From positions 1 through 64,000 of the forward strand of contig DATFWL010000433.1 of NCBI GenBank assembly GCA_035259385.1: 64,000 nucleotides of DNA. Reading direction: 5' to 3'. The stretch's first letter is position 1. Every line of letters starts with the position of its first letter. A program made the translations under genes and the position numbers. Of this stretch, positions 51,672 through 61,850 are shown piece after piece. The notes beneath the pieces are model-generated. The model saw only the letters and a program-made list of their open reading frames with translations. It ran no database searches and was not told where the DNA came from. Source of the stretch: QHWK01 sp035259385. Lineage in GTDB: Bacteria; Acidobacteriota; Vicinamibacteria; Vicinamibacterales; CAVVIG01.

Positions 51672-54600
51672 TCAGTGGCTCGCCGCTTTGCGCCGCGGCA
51701 GTCCTTCCGACTTCATGATCGCGTCCTGCAGGGCGACTTCGTTCCGGTCGGGCCTGCTGAAGTCGATGTGCTTCGTCAGCGCCAGCCACAACGGGCTGAC
51801 CAGCTTGGCGAACTGCACGGGCTGCGCGTGGTACGGAGTGAAGTCGGGCGTGCTCGTGAACAGATCACGGAGATCCGTCGCAGCCGCGTCGTACTGATTC
51901 AGCGGCGGCAGGCCAAGTATCAGGTTCGCCGTCTTGAAGATGCTGGCAAGGCTCGTATGCACCTTGCTGACGTACTGCTTCTTCACCCACGGGCCGATCG
52001 CCAGGAAGATCGAGCGGTGGCCGTCGACGTGATCGGCGCCGTTCTGCGTGTCGTCCTCGACTACGAAGATCACCGTGTCCGTCCAGCACGGGCTGTTGGA
52101 GATGAGCTCGATGGTCAGGCCGAGCGCCGCGTCGTTGTCCTGCACGAATCGCTTGAACGACCACGCCGGTCCGTTCGGGTTGACGTCGAGCGCGCCGCCG
52201 CCGTGATCGTTCGGGTAGTAGAGATCCACGTACGACGGCAGCCGGCACACGCCGCGGCTGCGGTCGATGAACTGGGTCTCGAACACGCGCTTGAAGCGAT
52301 CGAACCGGTTGAACCGTGTCGGATCCTCGGGGAGCGGCGCGTCGGGAATGTGCGTGTTGAAGGTCGGGAACAGGTGATCGCTGTTGTCGCGGACCACCTT
52401 TTCCATCGGCACGTTGGCGTGCTCGCGTGCGCCGGTCGGCTCGGCGCCGCCGGGCTCGTCGATGACGGCAAACTCGAACCCGTTGCCGAAGTTGATGACG
52501 CTCCTGCCGTGCCGGTTCAAGTGCAGGAACATCCCGCCGTGCTGGTTGAGATCGTTCGGCTCCGGTGACGCGTTGGCGTCGGTGAATCCGATGCGTCCTG
52601 GAAAGTCCTGAATCACCGCCGCGTCGTCGCCCGAATCCTGCCGCCGGCCGCCGTACGATGCCGGCCAGTGCGTTTCCTCCGATTCGGCCGTGTACTGGCC
52701 GGTCAGCCAGCGGTGACCGTCCGAGGACACCGACGGTTCGAGAAAGAAGTTGTCGCTGAAGGCGAAGCGCAGCGCGAGCTCGTGATGGTTGGGGCTCGCA
52801 TCGACGCCCAGCGAGAATGCCGGCTCGCCGTTCACGGACACGCCCCGGCGCGTCTGCGTGATGTCGCCCAGCAGCAGATCGTGAGTCGCATTCTCCTTGT
52901 TGATGAAGACGACGTGCTTGATCTGCGCGCTCGGCTGTCCGGCGCGGCTCGGGATCGGAGTGTCGCGGTCGTTCCGATCGCGGCCGCCGCCGTCGCCGTC
53001 CTGATCGCTCCCGGGACGGCCGTTGCCCTGATCGCGATCCTCCCTGTTTGCATCGCCGAAGCCGTTGTTGGCGAGCACGCGGTCGGTGAACGCGTCAAGC
53101 TGGCGGTCCGACGGAATCGGAACGATGTTCACCGTCCCCAGGACGCTGAACTTCGGCGAGCGGCTCTCGCCGACGAGGTTCGGCCCGGCGCCGCGGCCGC
53201 GCGCATTCGCCACGTACAACGTGTGCCCGTCGGCGCTCACCTGCACGCTGCTCGGCCACCAGCCGGTCGGGATATGACCGACGACACGCCCGCGTTTTCC
53301 TTCGATCCGGATCACGCCGATCGCGTTGATGCCGGCCTCCGCCGCGTACAGCACGTCCTCGTCCGGGCTGAGCGCCAGCGACACCGGCTGCACGCCTTTC
53401 AACGATCGGTCCTGGCCGCGGAGCAGCGACAGGCCGATGCGGCCGCGCTCCGCGTAGGTGCCCGGATCGAGGATCGAGATGCTGTCGTTGTTGCCGTTCG
53501 CGACGTAGATGGCATCGGAGCCGGCGACGACCGCGTTGGGATGGCTGCCGCTGTAGGCGGCGATCCCGTCGTCGGTTTCACCGACGAGCGGACCGGTCTT
53601 CACGATCTCGCGGCGCTGCGGCGCCTGCGGATTGCTGACGTCGAACACGAAGACCGAGGACGACTCGGGGGCGTTGGGGCTGCCCAGCCCGGGAACGGTG
53701 TAGAGCCTGCTCGCTGGCACGTAGCCGCAGCGGATGCCGTCAGGATCCTGAAGGCTGTCCGGGAGGTTGCGCGGATCGACTTTGTTGATCGCAATCACGC
53801 GAGCGCTGGCGGTCTCGTCCGGATAGCCAGCGCCCGGAAAACAGAGTGGGTAATCGACGTTGTCGTTGCCGGTCGGATTCGTGGGCCGCAGATGCGCGTA
53901 CTGGAAGACTCCGACGTGCGTCACCAATAGCGTCCGGTCGTTCGCGGTCAGCCCGATGCCGAACGGATAGCGGCCCACGGCAACGCGACCAATCACGGCG
54001 GCGAAGTTGTCAGGCTCACTGATGCGGCCCAGCGGATCGACGCCCGTCTGGATGAGCGACGTGTCAATCACGTGGACCTTGAAGCCGGCTTGATCCACGA
54101 CGAAGAGAAAGCGGCCGCTGCTGGTCAGCGCCATGTTCCCCGGGTACGCGCCTTTGAAATGCAGGCGCGGCGTCGGAACCACACTCAGCGGACGATCGAG
54201 CGGGTGTGTGGCGCCGTTCAGATTGACGGAGCCGATGATCTGTCCGGCGTCCGCGTCGGCGATCCAGAGGTTGCCGTTCTCACCGCCCGACAGGTAAATG
54301 CGGCGGCTGTCGGGCGAGAACGTCACGCCCATGAAGCTGGCGTTGAGATCGATGCGCTTCACGGCCGGCGTCGGACTCGTGAGCTGCGTGATCAACGTCA
54401 GCGAGAACGGTCCGGCGCCGCTGTTCAGCGTGGCGAGAATCCGGCCATCGGGTGACAACGCCATCCCGAACGGCTTCGGCGCCTGAACGTTCACCTCGGT
54501 GCCGGCGGGCGTCACCAGGCGGCCGTTGGGCAGGATCGCCGCTCTGACGCCGTCGATCACCGTGTCCGTGGTCGCAGGCCGGTTGCCGGCCGGCGCGGAG

Positions 54601-54743
54601 AAATTCAGGAAATCTGACAGCCGTCCGTCCTGTCCGCCGCGTTGCGCCGTGGCGGTCCAGTTCCCGGCTGTAACCAGTCCCAACACCAGGACGCCAGCCG
54701 CCAACGCAGTCAGCACCTTGTGTCGCGCGAAGCACACGCCCAT
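51672..54743 (-). CDS. Secreted YncE-type beta-propeller / phosphoesterase fusion (paralogue 1)
   Basis: A 1023-residue exported protein from ATG 54743 (AAGGAGG upstream). Residues about 80-560 are YVTN/YncE-like beta-propeller repeats (SPDGRILATLNSG, ISADGHTLYVANARG-like blades). An Asp/Asn/Gly-rich linker (about 585-620) precedes an alkaline-phosphatase-superfamily phosphoesterase related to phospholipase C/AcpA (KHVVFINKENATHDLLLGDI with the Thr where the family has its nucleophile, NDHGGG, VVEDDTQNGADHVDGHRS). ENAT replaces the usual ENRT. Substrate unknown; probably an outer-surface or periplasmic phosphodiesterase. Confidence 0.85.
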   Translation of the reverse strand: MGVCFARHKVLTALAAGVLVLGLVTAGNWTATAQRGGQDGRLSDFLNFSAPAGNRPATTDTVIDGVRAAILPNGRLVTPAGTEVNVQAPKPFGMALSPDGRILATLNSGAGPFSLTLITQLTSPTPAVKRIDLNASFMGVTFSPDSRRIYLSGGENGNLWIADADAGQIIGSVNLNGATHPLDRPLSVVPTPRLHFKGAYPGNMALTSSGRFLFVVDQAGFKVHVIDTSLIQTGVDPLGRISEPDNFAAVIGRVAVGRYPFGIGLTANDRTLLVTHVGVFQYAHLRPTNPTGNDNVDYPLCFPGAGYPDETASARVIAINKVDPRNLPDSLQDPDGIRCGYVPASRLYTVPGLGSPNAPESSSVFVFDVSNPQAPQRREIVKTGPLVGETDDGIAAYSGSHPNAVVAGSDAIYVANGNNDSISILDPGTYAERGRIGLSLLRGQDRSLKGVQPVSLALSPDEDVLYAAEAGINAIGVIRIEGKRGRVVGHIPTGWWPSSVQVSADGHTLYVANARGRGAGPNLVGESRSPKFSVLGTVNIVPIPSDRQLDAFTDRVLANNGFGDANREDRDQGNGRPGSDQDGDGGGRDRNDRDTPIPSRAGQPSAQIKHVVFINKENATHDLLLGDITQTRRGVSVNGEPAFSLGVDASPNHHELALRFAFSDNFFLEPSVSSDGHRWLTGQYTAESEETHWPASYGGRRQDSGDDAAVIQDFPGRIGFTDANASPEPNDLNQHGGMFLHLNRHGRSVINFGNGFEFAVIDEPGGAEPTGAREHANVPMEKVVRDNSDHLFPTFNTHIPDAPLPEDPTRFNRFDRFKRVFETQFIDRSRGVCRLPSYVDLYYPNDHGGGALDVNPNGPAWSFKRFVQDNDAALGLTIELISNSPCWTDTVIFVVEDDTQNGADHVDGHRSIFLAIGPWVKKQYVSKVHTSLASIFKTANLILGLPPLNQYDAAATDLRDLFTSTPDFTPYHAQPVQFAKLVSPLWLALTKHIDFSRPDRNEVALQDAIMKSEGLPRRKAASH

Positions 54744-54898
54744 CGTCGCCTCCTTGCTTGGAGTTCGGCGTGGACGGTACGGGGCGCGTGTGTAGATTCG
54801 TTGATCCCCGTGTAACTTCGAGTGCGTGAGTGCACCGAGAATCCGCCGCGGGCGATTGCCCTCGCACGACACCATCGCGTCAGCGATGCGTTCGAGCG

Positions 54899-55345
54899 CT
54901 ACGTGGTATCGAAGCAGCCTTCGAACGAGTAGAGGAGGTTTCTCACCTCGGTGCCGTCCGACATCTTGAGCCGCGGACCGCCAAGGCTCTCTCCTGCTGC
55001 CGTCGCCGTATAACAGCCGTCGGTGGTCACGAAGAGATCGAACGAATCGCGCAACGTCTGAAAATCAGGACCGAGCCAGCGGAGCGTGCACGCCCACTCG
55101 CCGGCGCCCGCATCGCTCCCCGATGTCTGTCTGCGACAGCTCGCAGTCACCTGGAACTCAGACGCATCCATCGGCGCCATCTCGAGCCACGACACCTGCA
55201 CCTTGACGAGATTGGCGAACGTCGGCTCGATCGCCTGCTCGATTCGTGCGGACGTGATCGGACTCGATCCACAGCACGATGTGGCGACCGCGGCGATCAC
55301 TATCAGCGAGCGGCGGAGACACGTGCGTTTCATTCCGTCGTTCAT
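54899..55345 (-). CDS. Probable lipoprotein of unknown function
   Basis: A 148-residue protein. The N-terminus (RRSLIVIAAVATSCCGSS) looks like a lipoprotein signal with a Cys acceptor. The mature part has ANLVKVQVSWLEMAPMDASE, paired Cys and a SFDLFVTTDGCYTATA segment. No family recognised. It starts 3 bases after the ABC permease stop, so it belongs to the same operon and may assist the transporter. Confidence 0.6.
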   Translation of the reverse strand: MNDGMKRTCLRRSLIVIAAVATSCCGSSPITSARIEQAIEPTFANLVKVQVSWLEMAPMDASEFQVTASCRRQTSGSDAGAGEWACTLRWLGPDFQTLRDSFDLFVTTDGCYTATAAGESLGGPRLKMSDGTEVRNLLYSFEGCFDTT

Positions 55346-55348
55346 CGT

Positions 55349-56167
55349 CTAGCCTGCGAAATCCCGCTGCTGTAACCAACGATAGGCGATCACAAGGCAG
55401 ATCACGACGTATGCCATGCTCACCATCGATCCGTGGACGAGCGGCCCGTAGTACGGCGGCTCCGCCAGCAGCCCGTGCCAGGCGCCGAAGGCGGACGTGA
55501 TCAGTGCCTGTCGAATCACCTCAGGGCCGTCGACGAACGCGTACAGTTGCATTACCAGCGCCGCGACGACCGGGATGCCGACTCCCGCCACACTGCTTCG
55601 CGTGGCGATCGAGAGGAGCACAGCGACTGCGGTGAGTCCGAAGCTCGGCAGCACGACGGTGGCCCATGCGAACGCGACGCGCGTCAGCGCGTGGGAAGGG
55701 GCAAGCAGCACACCAGACAGGCTGATCAGCGGTTGCGATCCGATCAGCAGCAGGCCAAAGGCGACGCTGCTCAGCGCCAGCAGGCTTACTGAGAGCAGAG
55801 AGAAGCCCAGCGCCGTCACGACCTTTCCCGCGAACACCTCTGAACGGCTTCGTGAACGCGTGAGCACGGTCTTCCACGTGCCGTAGCGATCTTCGGCAGA
55901 GAACAGGTCGCCGCCGACGAGGCTGGTCAGGACGGGGAACAACCAGAACGCCGCGAAACCGAGGACGACGAGCGGCACCGCGAATCCCGATTCCTTCACG
56001 GAGCGCCCGAACAGCGTGTCCTCGGGCACACTGCTCTGCACTTTCATCGCCGCGGCGAACGCGAACGGGCCGGCCACGCATGCCGCCAGCGCGACACGCG
56101 CCTTCAGTTGGGCTGCCAGCTTGGAGCACTCCACACCGATCACCGCCGCGCAACCGCGGACGCTCAC
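55349..56167 (-). CDS. ABC-2-type transporter permease
   Basis: A 272-residue membrane protein with six predicted helices and the ABC-2 pattern (SLVGGDLFSAEDRYGTWKTV before helix 2, then long hydrophobic stretches). It overlaps the ATPase gene by 4 bases (ATGA). Together they form an exporter of unknown substrate. Confidence 0.85.
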   Translation of the reverse strand: MSVRGCAAVIGVECSKLAAQLKARVALAACVAGPFAFAAAMKVQSSVPEDTLFGRSVKESGFAVPLVVLGFAAFWLFPVLTSLVGGDLFSAEDRYGTWKTVLTRSRSRSEVFAGKVVTALGFSLLSVSLLALSSVAFGLLLIGSQPLISLSGVLLAPSHALTRVAFAWATVVLPSFGLTAVAVLLSIATRSSVAGVGIPVVAALVMQLYAFVDGPEVIRQALITSAFGAWHGLLAEPPYYGPLVHGSMVSMAYVVICLVIAYRWLQQRDFAG

Positions 56168-57153
56168 GACGCTGCCTCCAGCTCCTGCACCTCGCGTGTG
56201 TCCTCAGACGGTGTGTGGTCAGGCGCGCGGCGATTGGCGTCCATCGTGAGTTCGAGGAACAGCGACTCGAGCGAGCGCGCGCGGCACTCCAGACTGCGGA
56301 CGGCGATGTTGGCGCGACCCAGGCTGATGACGTAGGCGTCGAGGGCGTCGATGTCCGCCGAGACGGTGACACCTCCACCGGCGACCTGCTCGACCTTCAC
56401 GCGCGGCGACTGTGAGGCGAGCGCGAACGCGGCGGCGTCGTCGCTCGTGCGCAGCGCGTGCATCGCCGCCGGCGCGCGCTTCCGCAGCTCCTCTACTGCG
56501 CCCGAGAAGACGACGCGTCCGTGATTGATGATGGTGACCGCGGTGCAGAGCTCCTCGACCTCCGCCATGTCGTGGCTGCTCAAGACCACCGCGGCGCCCT
56601 CGTCGGCGAGACGCCGCGCGAGGGCGCGCACGTCGCGAGCGCCCGCCGGATCGAGTGAGCTCGTCGGCTCGTCGAGAAACAGCAGCTGGGGCGATCGCAG
56701 GAGCGCGGCGGCGAGCCCGAGGCGTTGCCGCATGCCGGCCGAATACGCGCCGACGGCGACGTCGGCCTGCGCGGTGAGTCCTGCCTGCTCGAGCGCGGCG
56801 GCGACGCCGTCGCGGTCCGCAGATCCGTGCGCGTTGTCGAGACGCGATAGCAGCGCGAGGTTCCTCCGGGCCGAGAGGTACGGATAGAACGCGGGCGCTT
56901 CGACCAGACCCGCGACGCCGTCCGGCACGACGTCCGCGGCGGCGCCGAGCGGTTGGCCGAGCAGCTGCACCGTCCCGGCGTCGCGCCGGACAAGGCCGAG
57001 CAGGACGCGCATCAGCGTCGTCTTGCCGGCGCCGTTCGGGCCGAGCAGCCCGTGCAGCTCACCATGACGCGCGACGAGATCGACCGTGCAGAGCGCGTCG
57101 CGGTCCCCGTACGCCTTGGATATGCCGATCGCCTCGAGGGCGATTCGTTCCAT
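56164..57153 (-). CDS. ABC transporter ATP-binding protein
   Basis: A 329-residue ATPase (ATG 57153; a GTG six codons earlier is also open). Walker A GPNGAGKTT, signature YSAGMRQRLGLA (YSAGM instead of LSGGQ), Walker B LLFLDEPTSSLDPAG and switch His in SSHDMAE are all in place. The C-terminal extension of about 90 residues is typical of ABC-2 exporters (CcmA/NatA type). It forms an operon with the permease and lipoprotein genes. Confidence 0.9.
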   Translation of the reverse strand: MERIALEAIGISKAYGDRDALCTVDLVARHGELHGLLGPNGAGKTTLMRVLLGLVRRDAGTVQLLGQPLGAAADVVPDGVAGLVEAPAFYPYLSARRNLALLSRLDNAHGSADRDGVAAALEQAGLTAQADVAVGAYSAGMRQRLGLAAALLRSPQLLFLDEPTSSLDPAGARDVRALARRLADEGAAVVLSSHDMAEVEELCTAVTIINHGRVVFSGAVEELRKRAPAAMHALRTSDDAAAFALASQSPRVKVEQVAGGGVTVSADIDALDAYVISLGRANIAVRSLECRARSLESLFLELTMDANRRAPDHTPSEDTREVQELEAAS

Positions 57154-57286
57154 GATTGACCGGCTGATCACGTCGGACGTGCGCGGCTGCGGTGCGAGCC
57201 GCGCACGCCCGAGCGCAGACGACGCGACGAACGAATCGAGTCACTCATGACGTTCTGCTCGTCGAGGAAACCCGCTCGTCCGACGC

Positions 57287-59914
57287 TCACTGACCCGAAT
57301 CGTGGAGAAGCGCCTCGAACGACGCGTGCTGTCGCCGTATCGGCCGGCCGTAGTTGTACGGCACGTCGAACCCTTTCACCGAGTGCCAGATCGCGCGGTT
57401 CAGCAGGTCGGCATCGGCCGAATCGGGCTCCGAGCTATCGATGGTCAGTGAGAACTTCGCCAGCTGTCGCTGCAGTCCGACCAGGCCGGCGATCTGCGGA
57501 TTCATCTCGTCGAGGCGAATCTGGTTCTGCCGCACCGTGTACGGCGTCAGGTCCGGCTTCGACGTGAAGACGCTGAACATCGGCTGGGCGGGCGTATCGA
57601 ACCCGTTGAGCGGCGGCAGCCCGAGAATCTGCTCGATGGTGCGGAACACGTTGACGATCGAGAAGAAGTGGCTGTCGACGCGTCCGTGCTTCACGTACGG
57701 GCTGATCGCCATGCCAACCGTGCGGTGGCCGTCGACGTGATCGAGTCCGTCCTGTGAATCGTCTTCGGTGACGAAGATCGCGCTCTCCTTCCAGAAGCGG
57801 CTGTGCGAGATCGCGTCGACGATCCGGCCGAGCGCGAGATCGTTGTCGGCCACCGCGGCGCGCGGCGTCGGGAAGCCGGGGCTCGTGCCTTCCGTGTGAT
57901 CGTCGTAGAGCAGGATCAGCACGAGGTTCGGCAGGTTGCCGTTCTTCTCGAAGTCGGCGAACTCCTTGAGGAAGATGTCGGCACGGTACTGATCAGGTAC
58001 CCGGCTCTCGGCGGCCGGATACCTCGGGTGATACACGTCGCGGAGGCCGACGATGATCGCCTGCGCGGCGATGTTGACGTTGTGCGTGCCGTTCTTCCAG
58101 TCGTTGTAGATGTCGGTCCACGTCGCGTTGGCCGGCGTGATCGTGTTCGCGCCGCGCTCGCCGTAGGCGCGCACGGTCAAGCCGTGGGCTTTCGCGTGGT
58201 CGTAAATCGCATCGGTCGGTCCGAGCAGCATCGGGTTCTGGTTGTTGCGGCCGTTCCCGTACTTGTGCACCCAGTCGCTGGGAAACGACTGCAGCACCCA
58301 CCGGTGTCCGAGCGCGGACTGATCGCCCGGGCCGTAGTAGTTGTCGAGAAGTACGAACTGCTCCGCCAGCGCGTGATGATTCGGAGAGACGTTGCGTCCG
58401 AACTCGACCAGCGTAGGATCGCCGTTGCCCTGCGGCAAGTCGCCCAACACCTGGTCGTAGGTCCGGTTCTCCTTGATGATGTAGAAGACGTGCTTGATCG
58501 GCGACGGCTGGCCGTCGGTCGGGATCGGATCGGAACGGTGTCCCTGATTATCGTTGTCGCCACTGCCACTGCCGTTGTCGCCTTGTCCGTTTCCCTGGTC
58601 ATCGTCGTCGCCGTCAGCGGACGGGGGGAGGCTGCGATTGTTCTGTCGCACCTGATCGGTGAGGCGGCGCAGTTCCTGACGGTTGGGCACGTCGAGCATC
58701 GACACCACGCCGACGCGATCGACGTAGCTGCGGCCTTCGCGCTGCGGTGGAACGGGCGCGATCGATCCGAATCCGTAACCGTTGCCGATGAAGAGCTGGT
58801 CGCCTGCGGCGTTGAGCGCCACGGCCGCTGGGTACCACCCGGTCGGAATCAGCCCGCGCACGGCATCGTCGCCGCTGGCCTCGGCGTCGACGACGGCAAT
58901 CGCGTTCTGCGCGCCGTTGGCGACGAAGAGCGTCTGGCCGTCCGGACTCGCGGCGACGGCGTTCGGCGCGCTCCCGAGCAGTGGCTTCCGATCCGGGCCG
59001 GTCGCGCCGACGCGCAGGGTCTTGATGACCTTGTCGCTCATGGTGTCGATCACCGACACCGTGTCGCTGTTCGCGTTGGTGACGTAGACGCGATCGCCGC
59101 TGGGGCTCAGGGCCATCCCGGTCGGATGGAGGCCCACGTCGATCGATTTCACGATCGTATTGCTCGCCGTGTCGAGGACCGACACGGTTCCAGTCACCGG
59201 AATGCCGGTGCGGCGATCGACGACCACCGGATTCTGGCTGTCGGTGAAGTCGGTCGGCCCCGGGACCTTCCCTCCCCAGTTGCTGACGTAGACCTTTCTG
59301 CCGTCCGCCGAGATCACGGCGGTGTATGGATAGATCCCGACCGGGACGCGGGCGAGGATCCTTCTCGCCGCTGTGTCGATGACTCCGACCTCGTGTGTCA
59401 GGTTCAGCGCGACGTAGAGATGGGTGCCGTTCGCGTCGAGTGTCAGGCCGCTCGGCTGCGGCCCGCCTGAAATGGGAATCGTGCCGTCGGCAGCAAACGT
59501 ACCGCTCGCCGTCGCCTTGAAGATCTTCACGTCGTTGCTCGTGCCGCCGCCGACATAGATCACGTCGCCACCCGGGCTGAACGCAACGCCGACGAAGCTG
59601 GCGGAAATGGCGATCGTCTGCTTCAGCGTCCGCGACTGCACATCGATGAGGTGGAGGGCCCGGGGATTGAAATTGCTCCCGGTGACCACCGCAAGCAGGC
59701 GGCCGTCGGGGCTGACTACCATCCCGAGCGGACGGTCGTTCACATTGACGTGCGTGCCCGCCGGCGTCAACGTCTGACCGTTGGGCACGAGTATGCGACC
59801 GTTGGCTTGCACTCCGACGACTTGACGTGGCCGGACCGCATAGACGATCGTCCCAATTCCAATCGTGGCGATCACCCCCGTGATCACGACACGATCAACC
59901 ATTCGCGACGGCAT
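57287..59914 (-). CDS. Secreted YncE-type beta-propeller / phosphoesterase fusion (paralogue 2)
   Basis: An 875-residue protein from ATG 59914 (AGGAGG upstream), anchored by an N-terminal hydrophobic segment. Propeller blades (SPDGRLLAVVTGSNFNPRAL, NANSDTVSVIDTMSDKVIKT) lead to an Asp/Asn/Gly-rich linker (about 440-475) and a phosphoesterase domain with IKHVFYIIKENRTYDQVLGD, YDDHTEGTSP and VTEDDSQDGLDHVDGHRT. It has the same architecture as the gene at 51672-54743 and keeps the usual ENRTYDQ. Probably a paralogue. Confidence 0.88.
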   Translation of the reverse strand: MPSRMVDRVVITGVIATIGIGTIVYAVRPRQVVGVQANGRILVPNGQTLTPAGTHVNVNDRPLGMVVSPDGRLLAVVTGSNFNPRALHLIDVQSRTLKQTIAISASFVGVAFSPGGDVIYVGGGTSNDVKIFKATASGTFAADGTIPISGGPQPSGLTLDANGTHLYVALNLTHEVGVIDTAARRILARVPVGIYPYTAVISADGRKVYVSNWGGKVPGPTDFTDSQNPVVVDRRTGIPVTGTVSVLDTASNTIVKSIDVGLHPTGMALSPSGDRVYVTNANSDTVSVIDTMSDKVIKTLRVGATGPDRKPLLGSAPNAVAASPDGQTLFVANGAQNAIAVVDAEASGDDAVRGLIPTGWYPAAVALNAAGDQLFIGNGYGFGSIAPVPPQREGRSYVDRVGVVSMLDVPNRQELRRLTDQVRQNNRSLPPSADGDDDDQGNGQGDNGSGSGDNDNQGHRSDPIPTDGQPSPIKHVFYIIKENRTYDQVLGDLPQGNGDPTLVEFGRNVSPNHHALAEQFVLLDNYYGPGDQSALGHRWVLQSFPSDWVHKYGNGRNNQNPMLLGPTDAIYDHAKAHGLTVRAYGERGANTITPANATWTDIYNDWKNGTHNVNIAAQAIIVGLRDVYHPRYPAAESRVPDQYRADIFLKEFADFEKNGNLPNLVLILLYDDHTEGTSPGFPTPRAAVADNDLALGRIVDAISHSRFWKESAIFVTEDDSQDGLDHVDGHRTVGMAISPYVKHGRVDSHFFSIVNVFRTIEQILGLPPLNGFDTPAQPMFSVFTSKPDLTPYTVRQNQIRLDEMNPQIAGLVGLQRQLAKFSLTIDSSEPDSADADLLNRAIWHSVKGFDVPYNYGRPIRRQHASFEALLHDSGQ

Positions 59915-60436
59915 CGATGTCCTCCTGACGCAGGCCGCGGAAGCGCGTTCGCAGCCCGCACACAGCGAACGCGTGCGCGCGAACGAGAACGCGCGCTCTG
60001 CTGCGTTGTGGCCAGCGAGCAAGATGGGCGCGGCGTGTGACGACCCGCACAACGGCACGTAAATTTCGTCACAAGGCAACGGGACCGGCTCGTCAGCAGT
60101 ATTTCAGGCCTGGTAACTCGAGCATTACGAGCCGCGTCGTTCGATCGAGATTGCTGCTGGCGACGCTGCGGCGGTTCATTTGTCGAAAGCGTCATGTCGT
60201 AACCAGCCTCACACGCAATTCCAACCCGCTGTTAACCGCGTCCTAACCCGTTCGCGAGCGCCACACAGTACTCTCGTGCCCGGTCGACTCGTCGCCGCGC
60301 GCTGGCGCCGCCGCCGCAAGGGCAGCACGCCGGCAGCCGCCATTTCTTGATCCAGATCAATGGCCGCTCGTCCGGTCGCCGGCCAACATGAGGTCGCCAC
60401 CGGATCCATCCGGCGATAGACAGACAGGAGAACGTC
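59915..60436. other. Divergent intergenic region (522 bases)
   Basis: This gap separates the minus-strand phosphoesterase from the plus-strand ankyrin protein. Apart from the FNR-type box at 60347-60360 and a ribosome site before 60437, no gene or RNA is recognised. Confidence 0.6.
60347..60360. promoter_or_regulatory. FNR/Anr-type box
   Basis: TTGATCCAGATCAA matches the consensus TTGAT-N4-ATCAA exactly. Its centre is 83 bases before the ATG at 60437, so a transcript start about 41 bases downstream would leave a leader of about 42 bases, a normal class II layout. It suggests oxygen-dependent control of the ankyrin-haem protein. Confidence 0.65.
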
Positions 60437-61831
60437 ATGAAGATCGTCGTGCTGCTCATCACCGCCTGCGCGCTCGGCGCCGCCGCGAACGCGCAGGTTC
60501 CAGACTTCACGCCGCAGACGCCGCTCATCGGCGCGCTGCTGCACAACGACGCCGCCGAGGCAAAGCGCCTGCTCGAACAGGGCGCCGATCCGAACCAAGG
60601 CGCGTTCGGCGGGCTGCCGCCGTTCCTGCTGGCGGTCGTCCGGCAGGATCTCGAGGTCGTGCGCGCCATGGCCTCGAGGGGTGCCAACATCAACGTCCGC
60701 GATCGATCCGGCGCGACGGCACTCATGTGGGCGGCATTCAACGAGAGCGGCGACGCGGCGCTCGTGCAGGAACTGCTCAAGCGCGGCGCCGATCCCACCG
60801 CCACGAACCGTGCCGGCGAGACCGCGCTCGACTGGGCGCTGCGGCGCGGCGCGACGCCGGCGGTTGCCGCGCTGCGCAAGGCGGGCCTCTCCGAGTCGGC
60901 GAGAATCAGAGTGTCGGTCGAGAAGGCGATTGGCCTGCTGCAGACGAGCAGCGCGCAGTTCACCCGCGTGTCGGGCTGCGCCTCCTGCCATCACCAGTCG
61001 CTCCCGAATATGGCGCTCGGGATCGCACGGACGCGCGGCATCGCGGTCGACGAAACGTCGGCAGGCCAGCAGGTCGAGGCGACCGTCCGCGCCTTGAAGA
61101 GCGTCTCCGAGAGCGCACTTCGAAACCGCGATCGGATTCCCGATCCGCCGATCAGCGTCAGCTACGCGCTCATCGGACTCGCGGCCGCGCACTACGAGGG
61201 CGATGCGACCACCGACGCGATGACGCGCGTGCTCGCCGCGTGGCAGGCTGACGACGGCGCGTTTCACCCGCTGCCGGCGATCCGGCCGCCGCTCGAATCG
61301 AGCAGCTTCGCCGGCACGGCCTTGACGCTGCGCGCGATTCAGCTGTACGGCACGAACCACGACGATCGAATCGCGCGGGCCAGTCGCTGGCTCCGCACGG
61401 CGAAACCGCGTACGACCGAGGACCGCGCGATGCAGTTGCTCGGCCTGGCGTGGGCGAAGGCCGCCGCCGATGACATCCGCAGCACAGCCGAAGCGCTGAT
61501 CGCGGAACAGCGCCCCGACGGCGGATGGGGCCAGCTGCCCGGCCTCGAAAGCGACGCGTATGCGACCGGCCTGGCGCTCGTCGCCCTGCAGACCGCCGGC
61601 CGCGCAGTAACCGGATCCGAATACCAGCGCGGCGTCGGCTTCCTGTTGCGGACGCAACTGAGCGACGGCTCGTGGCTGGTACGCAGCCGGACGTTCCCGG
61701 TCCAGCCGTACCGCGAGAGCGGGTTCCCTCACGGCAAGGATCAATGGATTTCCGCGGCCGGGAGCAGCTGGGCGACGATGGCGTTGACGCTGGCGCTGCC
61801 GCCGCCGTCGGCGCCGCAGACGATGCCGTGA
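60437..61831 (+). CDS. Ankyrin-repeat / CXXCH / alpha-alpha toroid protein
   Basis: A 464-residue exported protein (signal peptide to about 19). Residues about 30-155 are four ankyrin repeats (DAAEAKRLLEQGADPNQGAF; AALVQELLKRGADPTATNRA). At about 181-186 is a single CASCHH, a potential covalent haem site, and residues about 230-460 form helical repeats with QRPDGGWGQ and TQLSDGSWLV, as in prenyltransferase/squalene-cyclase-type toroids (no catalytic DXDD or DCTAE seen). The same fusion is found in other Acidobacteriota and Planctomycetota; function unknown. AGGAG precedes the start. Confidence 0.8.
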   Translation: MKIVVLLITACALGAAANAQVPDFTPQTPLIGALLHNDAAEAKRLLEQGADPNQGAFGGLPPFLLAVVRQDLEVVRAMASRGANINVRDRSGATALMWAAFNESGDAALVQELLKRGADPTATNRAGETALDWALRRGATPAVAALRKAGLSESARIRVSVEKAIGLLQTSSAQFTRVSGCASCHHQSLPNMALGIARTRGIAVDETSAGQQVEATVRALKSVSESALRNRDRIPDPPISVSYALIGLAAAHYEGDATTDAMTRVLAAWQADDGAFHPLPAIRPPLESSSFAGTALTLRAIQLYGTNHDDRIARASRWLRTAKPRTTEDRAMQLLGLAWAKAAADDIRSTAEALIAEQRPDGGWGQLPGLESDAYATGLALVALQTAGRAVTGSEYQRGVGFLLRTQLSDGSWLVRSRTFPVQPYRESGFPHGKDQWISAAGSSWATMALTLALPPPSAPQTMP

Positions 61832-61850
61832 TCGCCTCGGCCGATTCGGT

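Noticed and set aside
57179..57206. 10-bp perfect hairpin before the ABC ATPase gene
   Set aside because: No T run and in the promoter region, so not a terminator; a regulatory role cannot be supported.
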